DNA of 34,348 nucleotides, taken from NCBI GenBank assembly GCA_024636405.1, contig JAGXHC010000048.1:1-34348 (forward strand), given 5' to 3'. Positions 8,231 through 17,595 of this stretch are shown here, in pieces. Every line of letters begins with the position of its first letter. Position 1 is the first letter of the stretch. A program made the translations under genes and the position numbers. Source of the stretch: Sulfitobacter sp. (GTDB lineage Bacteria > Pseudomonadota > Alphaproteobacteria > Rhodobacterales > Rhodobacteraceae). A model generated the notes under the pieces. It was not told the origin of the DNA and made no database searches. It saw nothing but the letters and a program-made list of their open reading frames with translations.

Positions 8231-8444
8231 ATGCCCAATCTTCCTTTCAGTCGGTTGTGCGACGACGGGCAAACCCCGTCACAGCGTCCTGCCCGGTGCA
8301 ATGCGCCAAAGGTCCATCCATTCTGCCCGCACCCGTTATCGCCAGAGCGGGCACAGCCCCCTTATGGCTTTGCAGAAGTGAACACCGCCTTAAGGCCGCA
8401 CGGATTTGCATTTAAAGCGTCCACATGGCTTGCGCCCAGCCGCC

Positions 8445-8471
8445 AAAAAATCGCCGTATAGCCGCATACGG
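8445..8471 (-). terminator. Rho-independent terminator of the hyu / Mo-hydroxylase operon
   Basis: On the minus strand a 6-bp stem CCGTAT/ATACGG with a 6-base loop is followed by CGATTTTTT. It starts 26 bases past the stop of the molybdenum-hydroxylase large subunit and lies upstream of cheB, so it ends the long minus-strand catabolic operon and isolates cheB-cheD. Confidence 0.8.
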
Positions 8472-8497
8472 GTTTGCAGGCACCGCGAAGATCTGTG

Positions 8498-10867
8498 TCA
8501 ATTTTCGTGAGGCTTGAGCTTGTTGTGGCTCCAGTGAGCATCGATATGGTCCAAATTCAGCGTTGCCACTGTGCCATCAATCAATGCAGCAATGCGGGGT
8601 GGGGTCAAAGGAAGCGTGGAAACCTGCTTGCCCGTTGCATGCGCAACCGCGCATCCGATGGCCGCTGCAACGTTCAAAATGGGAACTTCGCCGGCGCCCT
8701 TGGTGCCCAGGGGTCCGATAGACGGGGCGCCTTCGTAAAGGTCGAATTCAACAGGAATGACGTCACCAGCCAGCGGGACGCGGTACGTCTCGAACCCGGT
8801 CTGATCAAAGGCACCTTCGGCGTTAATCGTGATTTCCTCGGTCAGGGCATAGCCCAATCCCTGCACAACACCCCCTTGGATCTGGCCATGAATTGCGCGA
8901 CGGTTAAGGGCGCGACCAACATCCTGAACCACCCTGTAAGACAGCACTTCCACGCAGCCTGATTCCGGGTCTACTGCCACCTCGCAATCGTGGACAGCAA
9001 ATACAGGCACGTCGATAGCGTCAATAAAATGCCCCGCCGCACACCCCGGCATCCCCGCCACGCCCGGCGCGGTAAAGGCACCGCTGCCGGCGATTGGCCC
9101 GATGGAAATCTCGGCTTCCTTCACGATGGTCTGAAGCGTGGCGCCCGATCCCGGTCGGCCCCTGATTTCCACCCGGCCACCCGTCAAGACAAGCTCGCTC
9201 GCGGCGGTCTGCAACAATCGCGCGGCCACGGACAACAATTTGTCCCGCACTTGTGCACAGGCTGCCTCGCTTGCGGCGCCAATGGATACGGTGGTGCGCC
9301 CGCCACCGACACCCAGATCGCGGCCGGCCGCGTCGGTATCGGCGGTTTTGACAATGACCGCGCCCGGATGAATGCCAAGATTTGCCGCCACAATCTGCGG
9401 CAGCGATTGCATCATCGTCCCCGATCCTATTTCAACCCCCGCTGTGACCAGTGTGGCACTGCCGTCCGCATTCAAATTGACCGTCGCCGAGGACGGCCCG
9501 ACGAAGATAAACCATGTGCCGACTGTTGTGCCGCGCCCGTAAAGCCGCCCATCGGGAAGTGTGCCACTGCGCCGCGCGACAGGGTATTTTGCGATCAACT
9601 GGTCCAGCATCGGGCCCAGAACGTTGCCCTCGAACACTTGCCCCGTCGCGCCTATGTCGCCGTCGCCGATCACATTGCGGCGGCGAAAAACGACCGGGTC
9701 CATGCCAATTGCTGCGCATATCTCGTCAGTGTGACGTTCCAGCGCGAAAGTGTTGTAGACGCCGTTGCAGGCACGAAACGCGCCGTTGGGCGGGGTATTG
9801 GTATAGACTGCCTTGGTGCAGATGCGCGCCGCCCCCAACCGGTAGTTCCCCCCGAGCGTGTGTGCGGTCATCGTTGTCAGAAACACCTGTTCGCCGCCGT
9901 AGGCCCCGCAATCCATAAGAACTGTTGCCTCGCGCGCGACGATTTCACCGTCGCTGTCGATGGCTGAGCGGATCCGTATATCTGCGTTTTCGCGGCACAG
10001 ACACGTCATCATCTCTTCGCGCCGCGAATTGATCAAAGAAACCGCGCGCCCTGCCTTGCGGGCCAAAATCGCGGCGTAGGGTTCCAGGGAGCAGTCGAAC
10101 TTGAGGCCAAAGCCCCCACCCACCGCAGGGACCGTCACCCGGATCGCAGATTCCGGGATCTGCAGGACGGCGGCGGTCACGTGCTTTACAGTCCAGGGCG
10201 CCTGCGTCGACGTCTGGATATGATAGCGACCGTCCTCGAATGATGCCACAACTGCGCGCGGCTCGAACGATACGTGGTTCTGCCGCCCCACCTGATAGAC
10301 GCTTTCGACGATGGTCACGTCATCGCGGGCAAACGCACCGTCGGCGTCGCCCCGTTCTACTGTTGCCTGCCAGGCGACGTTGCCGCCGCGCACCGCTCCT
10401 TCATGCAGGATATCATAGCTTTTCCAGTCGGGATGCACCAACGGAGCGTCGGTTTCCAGCGCTTCAGCCATGGTCAGCACCGCGCAGAGCGGTTGATACT
10501 CTACAACAATCGCCGCAGCCGCCGCGCGGGCCTGCGCCAGCGTTTCGGCGGCAATCGCGGCAATCGGTTCGCCGTGATAGCGCACTACTTCGCGGGCAAA
10601 GATCGGGTGATCGGCGATCCCCAGACCGTGCAGTCCGGGCGCATCATCATGGGTCGCGATGGCGTGCACGCCCGGCATCGTCAGCGCCGCTGTCACGTCC
10701 AGACGCACGATGCGCGCAGCGGCAACATCAGAGCGGCGCAAAACTGCGTGAAGGACATCATTGCCCCCCATGTCGATGGTAAACTTTGTCCGACCTTGCA
10801 CTTTATCGCGCGCGTCACGCCTTGGCAGATCCATGACAGCCATCTGCGGATCGTGGTGGTTGTTCAC
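8498..10867 (-). CDS. Molybdenum hydroxylase, molybdopterin-binding large subunit
   Basis: The 789-aa protein has the xanthine dehydrogenase / aldehyde oxidase large-subunit layout: an N-terminal a/b hammerhead domain (about 15-130), then molybdopterin-binding domains. These show GGGFGLK at 250-256, a PPNGAFRAC segment at about 359-367, GVEIGSG at 477-483 and a C-terminal GAGE with the catalytic Glu at 727. Such enzymes hydroxylate a carbon next to a ring nitrogen or an aldehyde using water. The CO dehydrogenase active-site loop (AYxCSFR) is absent, so this is not CoxL. The usual FRGFG after the active-site loop is replaced by FRACNG, pointing to an uncommon substrate. A GTG start overlaps the stop of the small-subunit gene (GTGA). 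The electron path would be Mo, 2Fe-2S, FAD. Substrate unknown; an N-heterocycle is inferred from the neighbouring hydantoinase genes. Confidence 0.9.
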   Translation of the reverse strand: MNNHHDPQMAVMDLPRRDARDKVQGRTKFTIDMGGNDVLHAVLRRSDVAAARIVRLDVTAALTMPGVHAIATHDDAPGLHGLGIADHPIFAREVVRYHGEPIAAIAAETLAQARAAAAAIVVEYQPLCAVLTMAEALETDAPLVHPDWKSYDILHEGAVRGGNVAWQATVERGDADGAFARDDVTIVESVYQVGRQNHVSFEPRAVVASFEDGRYHIQTSTQAPWTVKHVTAAVLQIPESAIRVTVPAVGGGFGLKFDCSLEPYAAILARKAGRAVSLINSRREEMMTCLCRENADIRIRSAIDSDGEIVAREATVLMDCGAYGGEQVFLTTMTAHTLGGNYRLGAARICTKAVYTNTPPNGAFRACNGVYNTFALERHTDEICAAIGMDPVVFRRRNVIGDGDIGATGQVFEGNVLGPMLDQLIAKYPVARRSGTLPDGRLYGRGTTVGTWFIFVGPSSATVNLNADGSATLVTAGVEIGSGTMMQSLPQIVAANLGIHPGAVIVKTADTDAAGRDLGVGGGRTTVSIGAASEAACAQVRDKLLSVAARLLQTAASELVLTGGRVEIRGRPGSGATLQTIVKEAEISIGPIAGSGAFTAPGVAGMPGCAAGHFIDAIDVPVFAVHDCEVAVDPESGCVEVLSYRVVQDVGRALNRRAIHGQIQGGVVQGLGYALTEEITINAEGAFDQTGFETYRVPLAGDVIPVEFDLYEGAPSIGPLGTKGAGEVPILNVAAAIGCAVAHATGKQVSTLPLTPPRIAALIDGTVATLNLDHIDAHWSHNKLKPHEN

Positions 10868-11346
10868 AGCATCGCCTCCGATGGCGCTGAGGTGTTGACC
10901 TGCAGGGACATGACCGCGTCGATGATCCGCTCATATCCAGTGCAGCGGCATATATTACCCGTCAGCGCAGACTTGACTTCGCTGCGGGTTGGCGCGGTAT
11001 TTACTTGCAAATAGTGGGTGAGCGTCATGACCATGCCGGAAAAACACATGCCACATTGCACCACGTCGTGATCAACAAACGCCTGTTGCACCGCGTTCAG
11101 AGTATCCAAGGTGCTGATCCCTTCTATGGTGCATACTTCGGCCGCTTCCAATGCGCCCAAGGCCAGCAGGCAAGACGTTTTTGGCACGCCGTTCACGTAC
11201 ACGATACAAGCACCACAGAAGCCTTCCCCGCAGACGGGCTTGGACCCGGTCAGCCGGAATTCATCGCGCAACACATCAATCAGCGCGGTCCGCGGATCGC
11301 CCGAAAAGCTGCGTTCCCTGCCGTTGAGCGTGAATGTGACGGTCAT
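10864..11346 (-). CDS. Molybdenum hydroxylase, 2Fe-2S small subunit
   Basis: This 160-aa protein has a plant-ferredoxin-type cluster ligated by C39, C44, C47 and C59 (CGEGFCGAC, then SC) and a helical-domain cluster ligated by C98, C101, C133 and C135 (QCGMC and ICRCTGY). It matches CoxS/XdhA-type small subunits, which pass electrons from molybdenum to FAD. The ATG at 11346 overlaps the medium-subunit stop (ATGA); a longer frame exists upstream but lies inside that gene. No twin-arginine signal is present, so the complex should be cytoplasmic. Confidence 0.94.
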   Translation of the reverse strand: MTVTFTLNGRERSFSGDPRTALIDVLRDEFRLTGSKPVCGEGFCGACIVYVNGVPKTSCLLALGALEAAEVCTIEGISTLDTLNAVQQAFVDHDVVQCGMCFSGMVMTLTHYLQVNTAPTRSEVKSALTGNICRCTGYERIIDAVMSLQVNTSAPSEAML

Positions 11347-12227
11347 GTCGGTGCCCCTTGCCCCAATTGCGTTGCCACGTCGGCAAAGGCGCGCGCGATG
11401 AGCTGCGGCAAAATACGCGCGCGATACCACCCCGGCGCATCGACACCATCGCGCGGTATGAGGATCCCAAGATGCGCGCGTGCCGCAGTCTTTGCAGTTT
11501 CAGCGTCAAAGATTTGCCCTGTCAGCGCGGCTTCCAATGCACCCCAACGGCGCGGTGTCACCTCAACGGAGCTGATGGCGATGCGCAGCGCCACGATAAT
11601 GTTTTTCGGATCAATTTCTGCAAAGACACTCACGATTGCGACCGGATATTCGCCAGCCTGTCGCAGCAAACCGCGCGCATGGGCCGAAGCACCGGGATGA
11701 TGTGGCACCTGAATCTGCGTAAGAATTTCGTCCTGGGGCCTGCTGCCCCGTGTTTTGACGTATGCCTCAAGCAAACAAGTTTCTTTTGCCCGCACCGAGT
11801 GCACCGTGATCGTCGCGTGCAGCGCGATCAGCGCGGGCACCAGATCCGGCGCGGCAAAGTTTTGCGTGCAAATGTTGCCGCCCACCGTCGCACAGTTGCG
11901 GATTGCCGGATTGGCAGACACCGTGGCCGCGGTGGCAAGCGCGCCAAAAGCCGGATAAGCATCCAGCGATCGGCCAAGGGCATCATGGGTGACCAGCGCG
12001 CCGATCCGCAGGGATGCGCCGTCTGTTTGGATCCCATGCATTGTGTCGATCCCCGCAAGTGAAACGAACGTCCTGTCTTCGTCTTCACCTCTCAGGGCTG
12101 CGCGCATCACCCAAGTGCCTCCGGCCACGAAAACGCACGCGCGCGGACCGCTGACGCCCACAGCGGCCAGCGCGTCCTTGATTGTCGTTGGCCGAAGATA
12201 AGCAGGGGCGGTCAGCGAGACGTTCAC
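11343..12227 (-). CDS. Molybdenum hydroxylase, FAD-binding medium subunit
   Basis: This 294-aa protein has the CoxM-type FAD domain: the flavin-binding VAGGTWVM near the N-terminus and the second motif IRNCATVGGNI in the middle, followed by the CO-dehydrogenase flavoprotein C-terminal domain. The first motif usually reads AGGTDL; Asp is replaced by Trp here. The subunit passes electrons from the iron-sulfur clusters to an acceptor. The start is GTG with only a weak GGA ahead. It opens the three-subunit set (FAD, FeS, Mo) and follows hyuB after 86 bases that hold a hairpin. Confidence 0.88.
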   Translation of the reverse strand: MNVSLTAPAYLRPTTIKDALAAVGVSGPRACVFVAGGTWVMRAALRGEDEDRTFVSLAGIDTMHGIQTDGASLRIGALVTHDALGRSLDAYPAFGALATAATVSANPAIRNCATVGGNICTQNFAAPDLVPALIALHATITVHSVRAKETCLLEAYVKTRGSRPQDEILTQIQVPHHPGASAHARGLLRQAGEYPVAIVSVFAEIDPKNIIVALRIAISSVEVTPRRWGALEAALTGQIFDAETAKTAARAHLGILIPRDGVDAPGWYRARILPQLIARAFADVATQLGQGAPT

Positions 12228-12273
12228 AATATCATGTCCATCTATGGATCATTTTTGGGCCAGTTTGCGCCGG

Positions 12274-12302
12274 AAAACAGATGACCCGGCACCCATGCCG
12301 GG
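12274..12302 (-). terminator. Hairpin between hyuB and the Mo-hydroxylase genes
   Basis: On the minus strand CCCGGC-ATGGGT-GCCGGG forms a 6-bp GC stem followed by TCATCTGTTTT. The T-run is delayed, so it may be a partial terminator or an mRNA-stabilising stem that lowers expression of the three downstream subunits relative to hyuAB. Confidence 0.45.
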
Positions 12303-12313
12303 CCCTCTGGATT

Positions 12314-14275
12314 TTACGTCCAGTGTGAGACAGAGCGTTTTTCAAAGCTTTCCCGGAACTGATCGGTGGACTTCGGCATCAGCTCGCCGGTTCCCCAATC
12401 AAGGATCACAGCGTATTTACGAACCGCATCCATCTCGTTGATTTCACCGTCGCGGTACATCTGCGAGACCTTTTCAGGGTCCATCCGGGCCCAGCCAACC
12501 CGGTTCTCGCGAATATGCGCGCGGGCCTTTTTTGTCGCGACCTCGTCCAGTTTATAGTCGAGCATGTCCGCGTCGATCACCTTGATGACGACGCCGTAAT
12601 CCAGCTCGGCGCGATTGACGGACACGTATTCATCGATGACGTCCTGGCGCACACGTTCGGGATCGCGTTGCATCGGGTCACCATAGCCGCCGCCGCCTGC
12701 GGTAGGTCGGGTGAACTTGTCGCCGCTCTCAATCTTGTAGTTTGAAAAGACCGACCCGAGCCACTTTTCCTCGCCTGTGGCCGCGTGCTTTACCATCAGG
12801 CCGTGTGGCATCGACGGCAGACCGCCTTCTACTCCCCAGACAACGGCGCGTTCGCGGTCGCAAATGTAGGACATGACAGTGTTTTCCGCCTCCAAAAGGG
12901 TGGACGCCTTGATTACGCCTGCACCGCCACGCCATTTGCCTGGTCCGGGGCTGTCCTGTTTGATTTGAAATTCGTCCGCGCGGGTGGGGTTTACCCGTTC
13001 GTTGCCTTCAGAAGGCTGTGACATCAGACCCGTTCCGAAGCAGGCGGTCGTCACGTCGCTGCCGTCTTTGCCGTTACGCCCACCCCAGCCACCGGGCAAC
13101 CATTCATAGAACATGTAGATCGGTTTTTCAGGTTTGCGCAGATCGTTGCCACCCGCCAGAAGGTATTCAAGGTTGAAAGCACAGGCGATGGCACGCTCCG
13201 GCATGATCTGTGACCACATCTCGAAGATCGCGTTCATGATCTTTTCAAACGGCATCAAAAAGCCGGTGACGGCCACGGGCCATTCCGCGCTGACGACGCT
13301 GTTTTTTGGCGCCTTGATCTCAACCATGCGGTAGAAGCCGCTGTTCAGCGGCAGATCGGGGAAAAACGTCTTCATGCCCGCCACCACCGCAGAGAATGTC
13401 GCGCCATGTGCCGAGTTATAGATTGACGAAATCGTCGGGTGGCTGCCTTCGAAGTCATAGATGATCTGATCGCCCTTGATCGTCATCTTGATATGGATCG
13501 GGATCATGCCTTCGCCCGCGCCGGGATCGCGGTCAATGTAATCAACTGCCTCCCAGGTCCCGTCAGGCAGATCCGAAATACGCTGACGCACGGCGCGTTC
13601 AACATAATCCTGCACCGCGTCCATGCCTTGCGTGACCTGATCGCGACCGTATTTACCAACCAAACGCTGCAATTCGCGTTCGGCGACCTGCGTGGCTTGG
13701 GCCTGTGAATGGATGTCGCCGATGATTGACGCGGGGTCACGGGTGTTGGCCGCAATCATGTTCGCGACGTCGGAACAAAACTTGCCCTTATGAAACAGCC
13801 GGATTGGCGTGATCCGTACCGCCTCGCCGAACATTTCGTGCGCGGAGACGTTGAAAGAGCCGGGGACCGACCCACCAAGATCCGACCAGTGGCCGTTGGA
13901 CTGCGAGAAGCCAATCAACGTTTCTTCGTCAAATATCGGTCGGATCAGGCGAACGTCACTGAAGTGAGTGCCGCCCGCGTAAGGATCGTTGATGGCATAG
14001 ACGTCGCCCGGATACATGTCGTCCTTGAAAACGCGGATCACATCCTTGCAGGTAAAATGCAAGGTGCCGACATGCACCGCGATGTCCGAATTGCCCTGCG
14101 CCACGCAATTGCCATCGGCGTCGTGCAGGCCATTGGAAAAATCGCGGTTATAGATCACGAAGGAATAGCAGGTCCGCAGCATCTGTTCGGCCATCTGGTC
14201 GACCGACGTGATAAAGGAGTTCTTCAGAACCTCGAAAGTGACCGGGTCCAGTTCTTTTTTAGGGGTGCTGTTCAT
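12314..14275 (-). CDS. hyuB: Hydantoinase/oxoprolinase B-type subunit
   Basis: The 653-aa protein matches the HyuB family: an N-terminal DPVTFEVLKN motif, NDPYAGGTHFSDV at about residue 96, GHWSDLGG and NVSAHEMFGEAVRI near 150, and a late GGGGYGDP segment. After that segment comes a tail of about 110 residues ending KYAVILDWGTGELMPKST, which is typical of the proteobacterial HyuB subgroup. With HyuA it makes an ATP-dependent complex that opens five- or six-membered cyclic amides or imides; relatives act on hydantoins, 5-oxoproline, lactams or, as carboxylases, on ketones. It starts three bases after the hyuA stop with AAGGA ahead. Substrate not predictable from sequence alone. Confidence 0.9.
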   Translation of the reverse strand: MNSTPKKELDPVTFEVLKNSFITSVDQMAEQMLRTCYSFVIYNRDFSNGLHDADGNCVAQGNSDIAVHVGTLHFTCKDVIRVFKDDMYPGDVYAINDPYAGGTHFSDVRLIRPIFDEETLIGFSQSNGHWSDLGGSVPGSFNVSAHEMFGEAVRITPIRLFHKGKFCSDVANMIAANTRDPASIIGDIHSQAQATQVAERELQRLVGKYGRDQVTQGMDAVQDYVERAVRQRISDLPDGTWEAVDYIDRDPGAGEGMIPIHIKMTIKGDQIIYDFEGSHPTISSIYNSAHGATFSAVVAGMKTFFPDLPLNSGFYRMVEIKAPKNSVVSAEWPVAVTGFLMPFEKIMNAIFEMWSQIMPERAIACAFNLEYLLAGGNDLRKPEKPIYMFYEWLPGGWGGRNGKDGSDVTTACFGTGLMSQPSEGNERVNPTRADEFQIKQDSPGPGKWRGGAGVIKASTLLEAENTVMSYICDRERAVVWGVEGGLPSMPHGLMVKHAATGEEKWLGSVFSNYKIESGDKFTRPTAGGGGYGDPMQRDPERVRQDVIDEYVSVNRAELDYGVVIKVIDADMLDYKLDEVATKKARAHIRENRVGWARMDPEKVSQMYRDGEINEMDAVRKYAVILDWGTGELMPKSTDQFRESFEKRSVSHWT

Positions 14276-14278
14276 GTC

Positions 14279-16306
14279 TCAGTCCTTCACGCGGATAAGA
14301 ATGTTCATGTATTGATCGACTTTTGCGGTCGCCTTGGGTGGCACGACAACGGTTGAATCGATCTGTTCGACGATCGCCGGGCCGCTGAATTCAGCGCCGG
14401 CTTTCATCGTCGCGCGGTCGTAGATGTCGGTTGCGCACCTTTCGCCTTTGAACCAGACGTCACGCTGGCCAACCGGCTCAGGTGTATGCGCCTCAACCTC
14501 AAAGGATGGCAGTTCAGCCTTCTGTACAACGCCGGTCGCCTTGACGCCGACGCGGAAAATGCTCACCGGTGCGTCGACCCGCCGGAAATTGTATTCGCGC
14601 TCATGTTCGTTGTGAAAGCCCGCCACAAGGTCTTGGGTGCTGGTGATCCTGGACGGAGCTGAAACCGACAAAGACCGCCACTGGCCCTGGTACATCATCT
14701 CGACGGTGCGCTGCAGAACCGTGTCCTCGGGCGATACGCCTTCATGGCGCAACCGCGCGACGGCCTCCTTTTCGATCTTGGCAAAGGCGGTCTCCAGATC
14801 TTCTGGAGTAGACGTCGCAGCATCCGCCATGAAGCTGTCGGAAAAGTCGTGCTGGATGTCGACCAGCAAGCACCCCATGGCAGAGGTCACGCCGGGGTTT
14901 GGCGGAACGATCACAACCGGAATGGACAGTTCCTTCGCCACAGCAGCCCCGTGCAATGCCCCTGCCCCGCCGAACGCAACCAAAGCAAAGTCGCGCGGGT
15001 CATGCCCACGGCTGATCGACAGCAGGCGGACGGCATTTGCCATATTGGCGTTGGCCACATCAATGACCGCTTCGGCGGCCTCATGCAGTTCCATGCCAAA
15101 GGGTTCCGCGACGGTTTCGCGCACTGCCTTTTCGGCGAGCGTGGGATCAAGCGTGATATCGCCCCCAGCCAGACTGTGGCCCAGTCGGCCCAGCACGACA
15201 TTGGCGTCACTGTTGGTCGCGACTTCGTTGCCGTTTGAATAACACGCGGGTCCGGGATACGCGCCGGCCGATTGCGGACCATTGCGCAGCGAGCCGCCCT
15301 CGTCTTTCCAGGCAAGCGATCCACCGCCAGCGCCAATTGTCAGCACCTCAATGCTGGGAAAGCGGATCGGATAGCCATATTCGATGTACCAATCCTTGGT
15401 CACCGTGGATTCGCCCTGATAGCAAAGTGAGACGTCCGTGCTGGTCCCGCCCATGTCGAACCCGATGGAATTCTCGTATCCGCACAGGTTGCTGATGAAC
15501 CGGCTGGCAATCGCGCCCGCCGCAATCCCGGAGCCTGCCAGTCTTGCGGCGAAATCCTTGACACTGGCCGGGGTCATTACGCCGCCGCCCGTATGCAGCA
15601 GCAACAGGTCGCGGGTATAGCCGCCATCGGCCAGCTTTTCGCTGAGACGGGACACGTAATCGACCACCACCGGCGACACGGCCGCATTGACCATTGTCGT
15701 TGAAAAACGCTCATGCTCGAAAATTTCGGGCATGATCTGGGATGAGATGGAGATATGCACGTCGGGCATCTGCTCGCGCAGGATCTCACGCATGCGCACC
15801 TCGTGCTCGCCGTTGACGTAGGAATTGATAAAGCAGACCGCGATCGCCTTCACGTCGCGTTTCTTCAGAATTTCGGCAACGCGGCGGGCTTCGTTTTCAT
15901 CCAGATCCTGGATGATCTTGCCACCGGCGTCGATGCGTTCCTTGACGGTCAGCCGGTCGCGGCGCGGAATATAGGGTTTGGCAACATCCTTATAAGTGTC
16001 CCACAGGTCTTCCTTGTTTGAGCGGCGAATTTCGACCACATCGCGGAAACCTTCGGTGCACACCATCGCAACACGTGGCAGTTTGCGGGTGATCAATGCG
16101 TTGGTCGCGACTGTTGTGCCGTGCGAAAACATTGTCACTTCTGCCAGATTGACCTTGGCGTCCGACACCCCGGTCATGATCGCGCGCATTGGATCATCGG
16201 GGGTTGAGGGGGTCTTTTCGATCCGGATTTGGCCGGTTTCCTCATCCATGATGCACACGTCGGTGAAGGTTCCACCGACATCAACTGCGACTCTCAACTT
16301 TGCCAT
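14279..16306 (-). CDS. hyuA: Hydantoinase/oxoprolinase A-type subunit
   Basis: The 675-aa protein has the HyuA fold, an ASKHA-type ATPase. It shows DVGGTFTDV at 9-17, SHGTTVATNALI near 62-73, a second GFDMGGTSTDVSL in the middle, GAGGGSLAW, and GPACY in the AYPGPACY segment. It uses ATP to activate the amide carbonyl for ring opening with HyuB. Length is normal for stand-alone HyuA (about 680-700). AGGAAGAG lies before the ATG. The gene follows the AraC-family regulator on the same strand after 103 bases. An AraC regulator beside hyuAB resembles, as I recall, the lactam-responsive OplR/OplBA set of Pseudomonas putida, which makes a lactam a reasonable but unproven substrate. Confidence 0.92.
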   Translation of the reverse strand: MAKLRVAVDVGGTFTDVCIMDEETGQIRIEKTPSTPDDPMRAIMTGVSDAKVNLAEVTMFSHGTTVATNALITRKLPRVAMVCTEGFRDVVEIRRSNKEDLWDTYKDVAKPYIPRRDRLTVKERIDAGGKIIQDLDENEARRVAEILKKRDVKAIAVCFINSYVNGEHEVRMREILREQMPDVHISISSQIMPEIFEHERFSTTMVNAAVSPVVVDYVSRLSEKLADGGYTRDLLLLHTGGGVMTPASVKDFAARLAGSGIAAGAIASRFISNLCGYENSIGFDMGGTSTDVSLCYQGESTVTKDWYIEYGYPIRFPSIEVLTIGAGGGSLAWKDEGGSLRNGPQSAGAYPGPACYSNGNEVATNSDANVVLGRLGHSLAGGDITLDPTLAEKAVRETVAEPFGMELHEAAEAVIDVANANMANAVRLLSISRGHDPRDFALVAFGGAGALHGAAVAKELSIPVVIVPPNPGVTSAMGCLLVDIQHDFSDSFMADAATSTPEDLETAFAKIEKEAVARLRHEGVSPEDTVLQRTVEMMYQGQWRSLSVSAPSRITSTQDLVAGFHNEHEREYNFRRVDAPVSIFRVGVKATGVVQKAELPSFEVEAHTPEPVGQRDVWFKGERCATDIYDRATMKAGAEFSGPAIVEQIDSTVVVPPKATAKVDQYMNILIRVKD

Positions 16307-16334
16307 CTGCTCTTCCTATCCTTTTGTGCACCTG

Positions 16335-16344
16335 CCACGCGTGG
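16335..16344. promoter_or_regulatory. Perfect palindrome upstream of hyuA
   Basis: CCACGCGTGG lies 28 bases before the hyuA start in the short gap after the AraC gene. It may be an operator or simply chance in GC-rich DNA. No clear -10 box is seen close by. Confidence 0.3.
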
Positions 16345-16409
16345 GGCAAGCCGTCACCGTCGCCCGGAACTATGGTTTCCGTGCGCCGATCTTGTTTGTT
16401 GATGCTGCG

Positions 16410-17372
16410 TCAAGTGCGGGCTGCCGCCTCCAGCCGACTGATCTTGCGGGTGTCGGTCGGCGTGCAGCCGAACCGGTTTCGGTAATGCTTGCAAAACTGA
16501 GCCTGGTCGTAAAACCCCCACTTGTGGGCGATTTGCGCCATGCTAGATGTGTTGTTCGCCATCTTGAGCGTCTCATGGCAGCGGGTCAGCCGCTTGTCGC
16601 GGATATAGCCCACGACCGAATGATCGTTCTCCGCAAAGAGCCGCTGCAGATAGCGCAACGAAATGCCACATGATTCCGCCACAACCTGTGAATTGAGGTT
16701 CGGGTTCGCCAGGTTGTCGCGGATAAACTGTTCTGCGCGCTGCAAATGTGCGGCGCGGATTGTGGATGTGGTGCTGTCTAGGATGCGGTCGTCGCTGCGC
16801 ATGGAAAGGCACAGAAGGTCCAGCAGGTGTTGGCCAGCCATTTCGCGCGCGGCATCATTGATCACGTCGATGCTTTGGATCGTGTTGCGCACTGATCCCA
16901 CAAAATAAGATCCGATGCCCGATGTCGCGTCAAAGGTCAGCGCGCCAAGCCGGTCTGTAGCCCCCAGTCGGGACCGCACACTGGATGTCGGGACCTTGAG
17001 CACCCATAGTTTATTGGGTTTTGCATGCGAGAATTCGTAGGGCATATCGCCGCGTTCCACGAGAAATGCGCCCGGTCCGCAGCTGGTGTGGCGCGAAGCC
17101 TGCTGAAAATGCACGTCCACCTTGTGCGGGATCGTGATCAGCAGGCTGCTGTCTTTCTCATTGGTAAAGTGCTTCTTGTTGCGGCGGTAGAGAACGCCGT
17201 CACATTCCATCTCCGATAGCCCAAGAATGCCCAGCGACCAGGATTTCAGCGATCCGTTAAACGCCATCGGGTTGTGGCATTCTGCAGACAGCGGAAAATA
17301 GGTCTCGGACAACGTCCGCGACCAGACCTTGTTCTTGTCGACCCCTTCACAGTGATCGGTAGAAAAATGCAT
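16410..17372 (-). CDS. AraC-family transcriptional regulator
   Basis: The 320-aa protein has an N-terminal cupin-like sensor region (about 20-190, with the GAFLVERGDMPYEF strand pair) and a C-terminal AraC DNA-binding domain from about 215. The first helix-turn-helix is around VVAESCGISLRYLQRLF and the second around MAQIAHKWGFYDQAQFCKHYRNRFG. It reads toward hyuA and is likely the regulator of the hyuAB / Mo-hydroxylase operon, sensing its substrate or product. GGGGGAAGAG precedes the ATG. The 223 bases between it and the ABC permease stop contain no gene; they hold a small inverted repeat (TTTGC-ATC-GCAAA at 17477-17489) that could belong to its promoter. Confidence 0.9.
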   Translation of the reverse strand: MHFSTDHCEGVDKNKVWSRTLSETYFPLSAECHNPMAFNGSLKSWSLGILGLSEMECDGVLYRRNKKHFTNEKDSSLLITIPHKVDVHFQQASRHTSCGPGAFLVERGDMPYEFSHAKPNKLWVLKVPTSSVRSRLGATDRLGALTFDATSGIGSYFVGSVRNTIQSIDVINDAAREMAGQHLLDLLCLSMRSDDRILDSTTSTIRAAHLQRAEQFIRDNLANPNLNSQVVAESCGISLRYLQRLFAENDHSVVGYIRDKRLTRCHETLKMANNTSSMAQIAHKWGFYDQAQFCKHYRNRFGCTPTDTRKISRLEAAART

Positions 17373-17595
17373 CTCTTCCCCCTGTCAGACGGCCCGTAAA
17401 ACAAACACGCCCCTTTAGTCCCAGTTCTTATCCTACCCTGCCGCGCTGCGAAAACTTGGCGATTTGCGCCTAAAGCTTTGCATCGCAAACGCGGTCAGCA
17501 TACACCATCCGGCACATCCATCCTGGCGGACGCAATGTCGAAGCCGTCAAAGTGGGCTCAGCAGTCAGTTCGCGCCCCCCGTTTAGTTTCATTTT

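Noticed and set aside
8990..9967. 325-codon open frame opposite the Mo-hydroxylase large subunit
   Set aside because: No recognisable domain; it lies wholly inside a clear 789-aa gene.
8498..11346. Aerobic carbon monoxide dehydrogenase (coxLSM)
   Set aside because: The form I active-site loop AYxCSFR is absent from the large subunit; only the general Mo-hydroxylase layout is shared.
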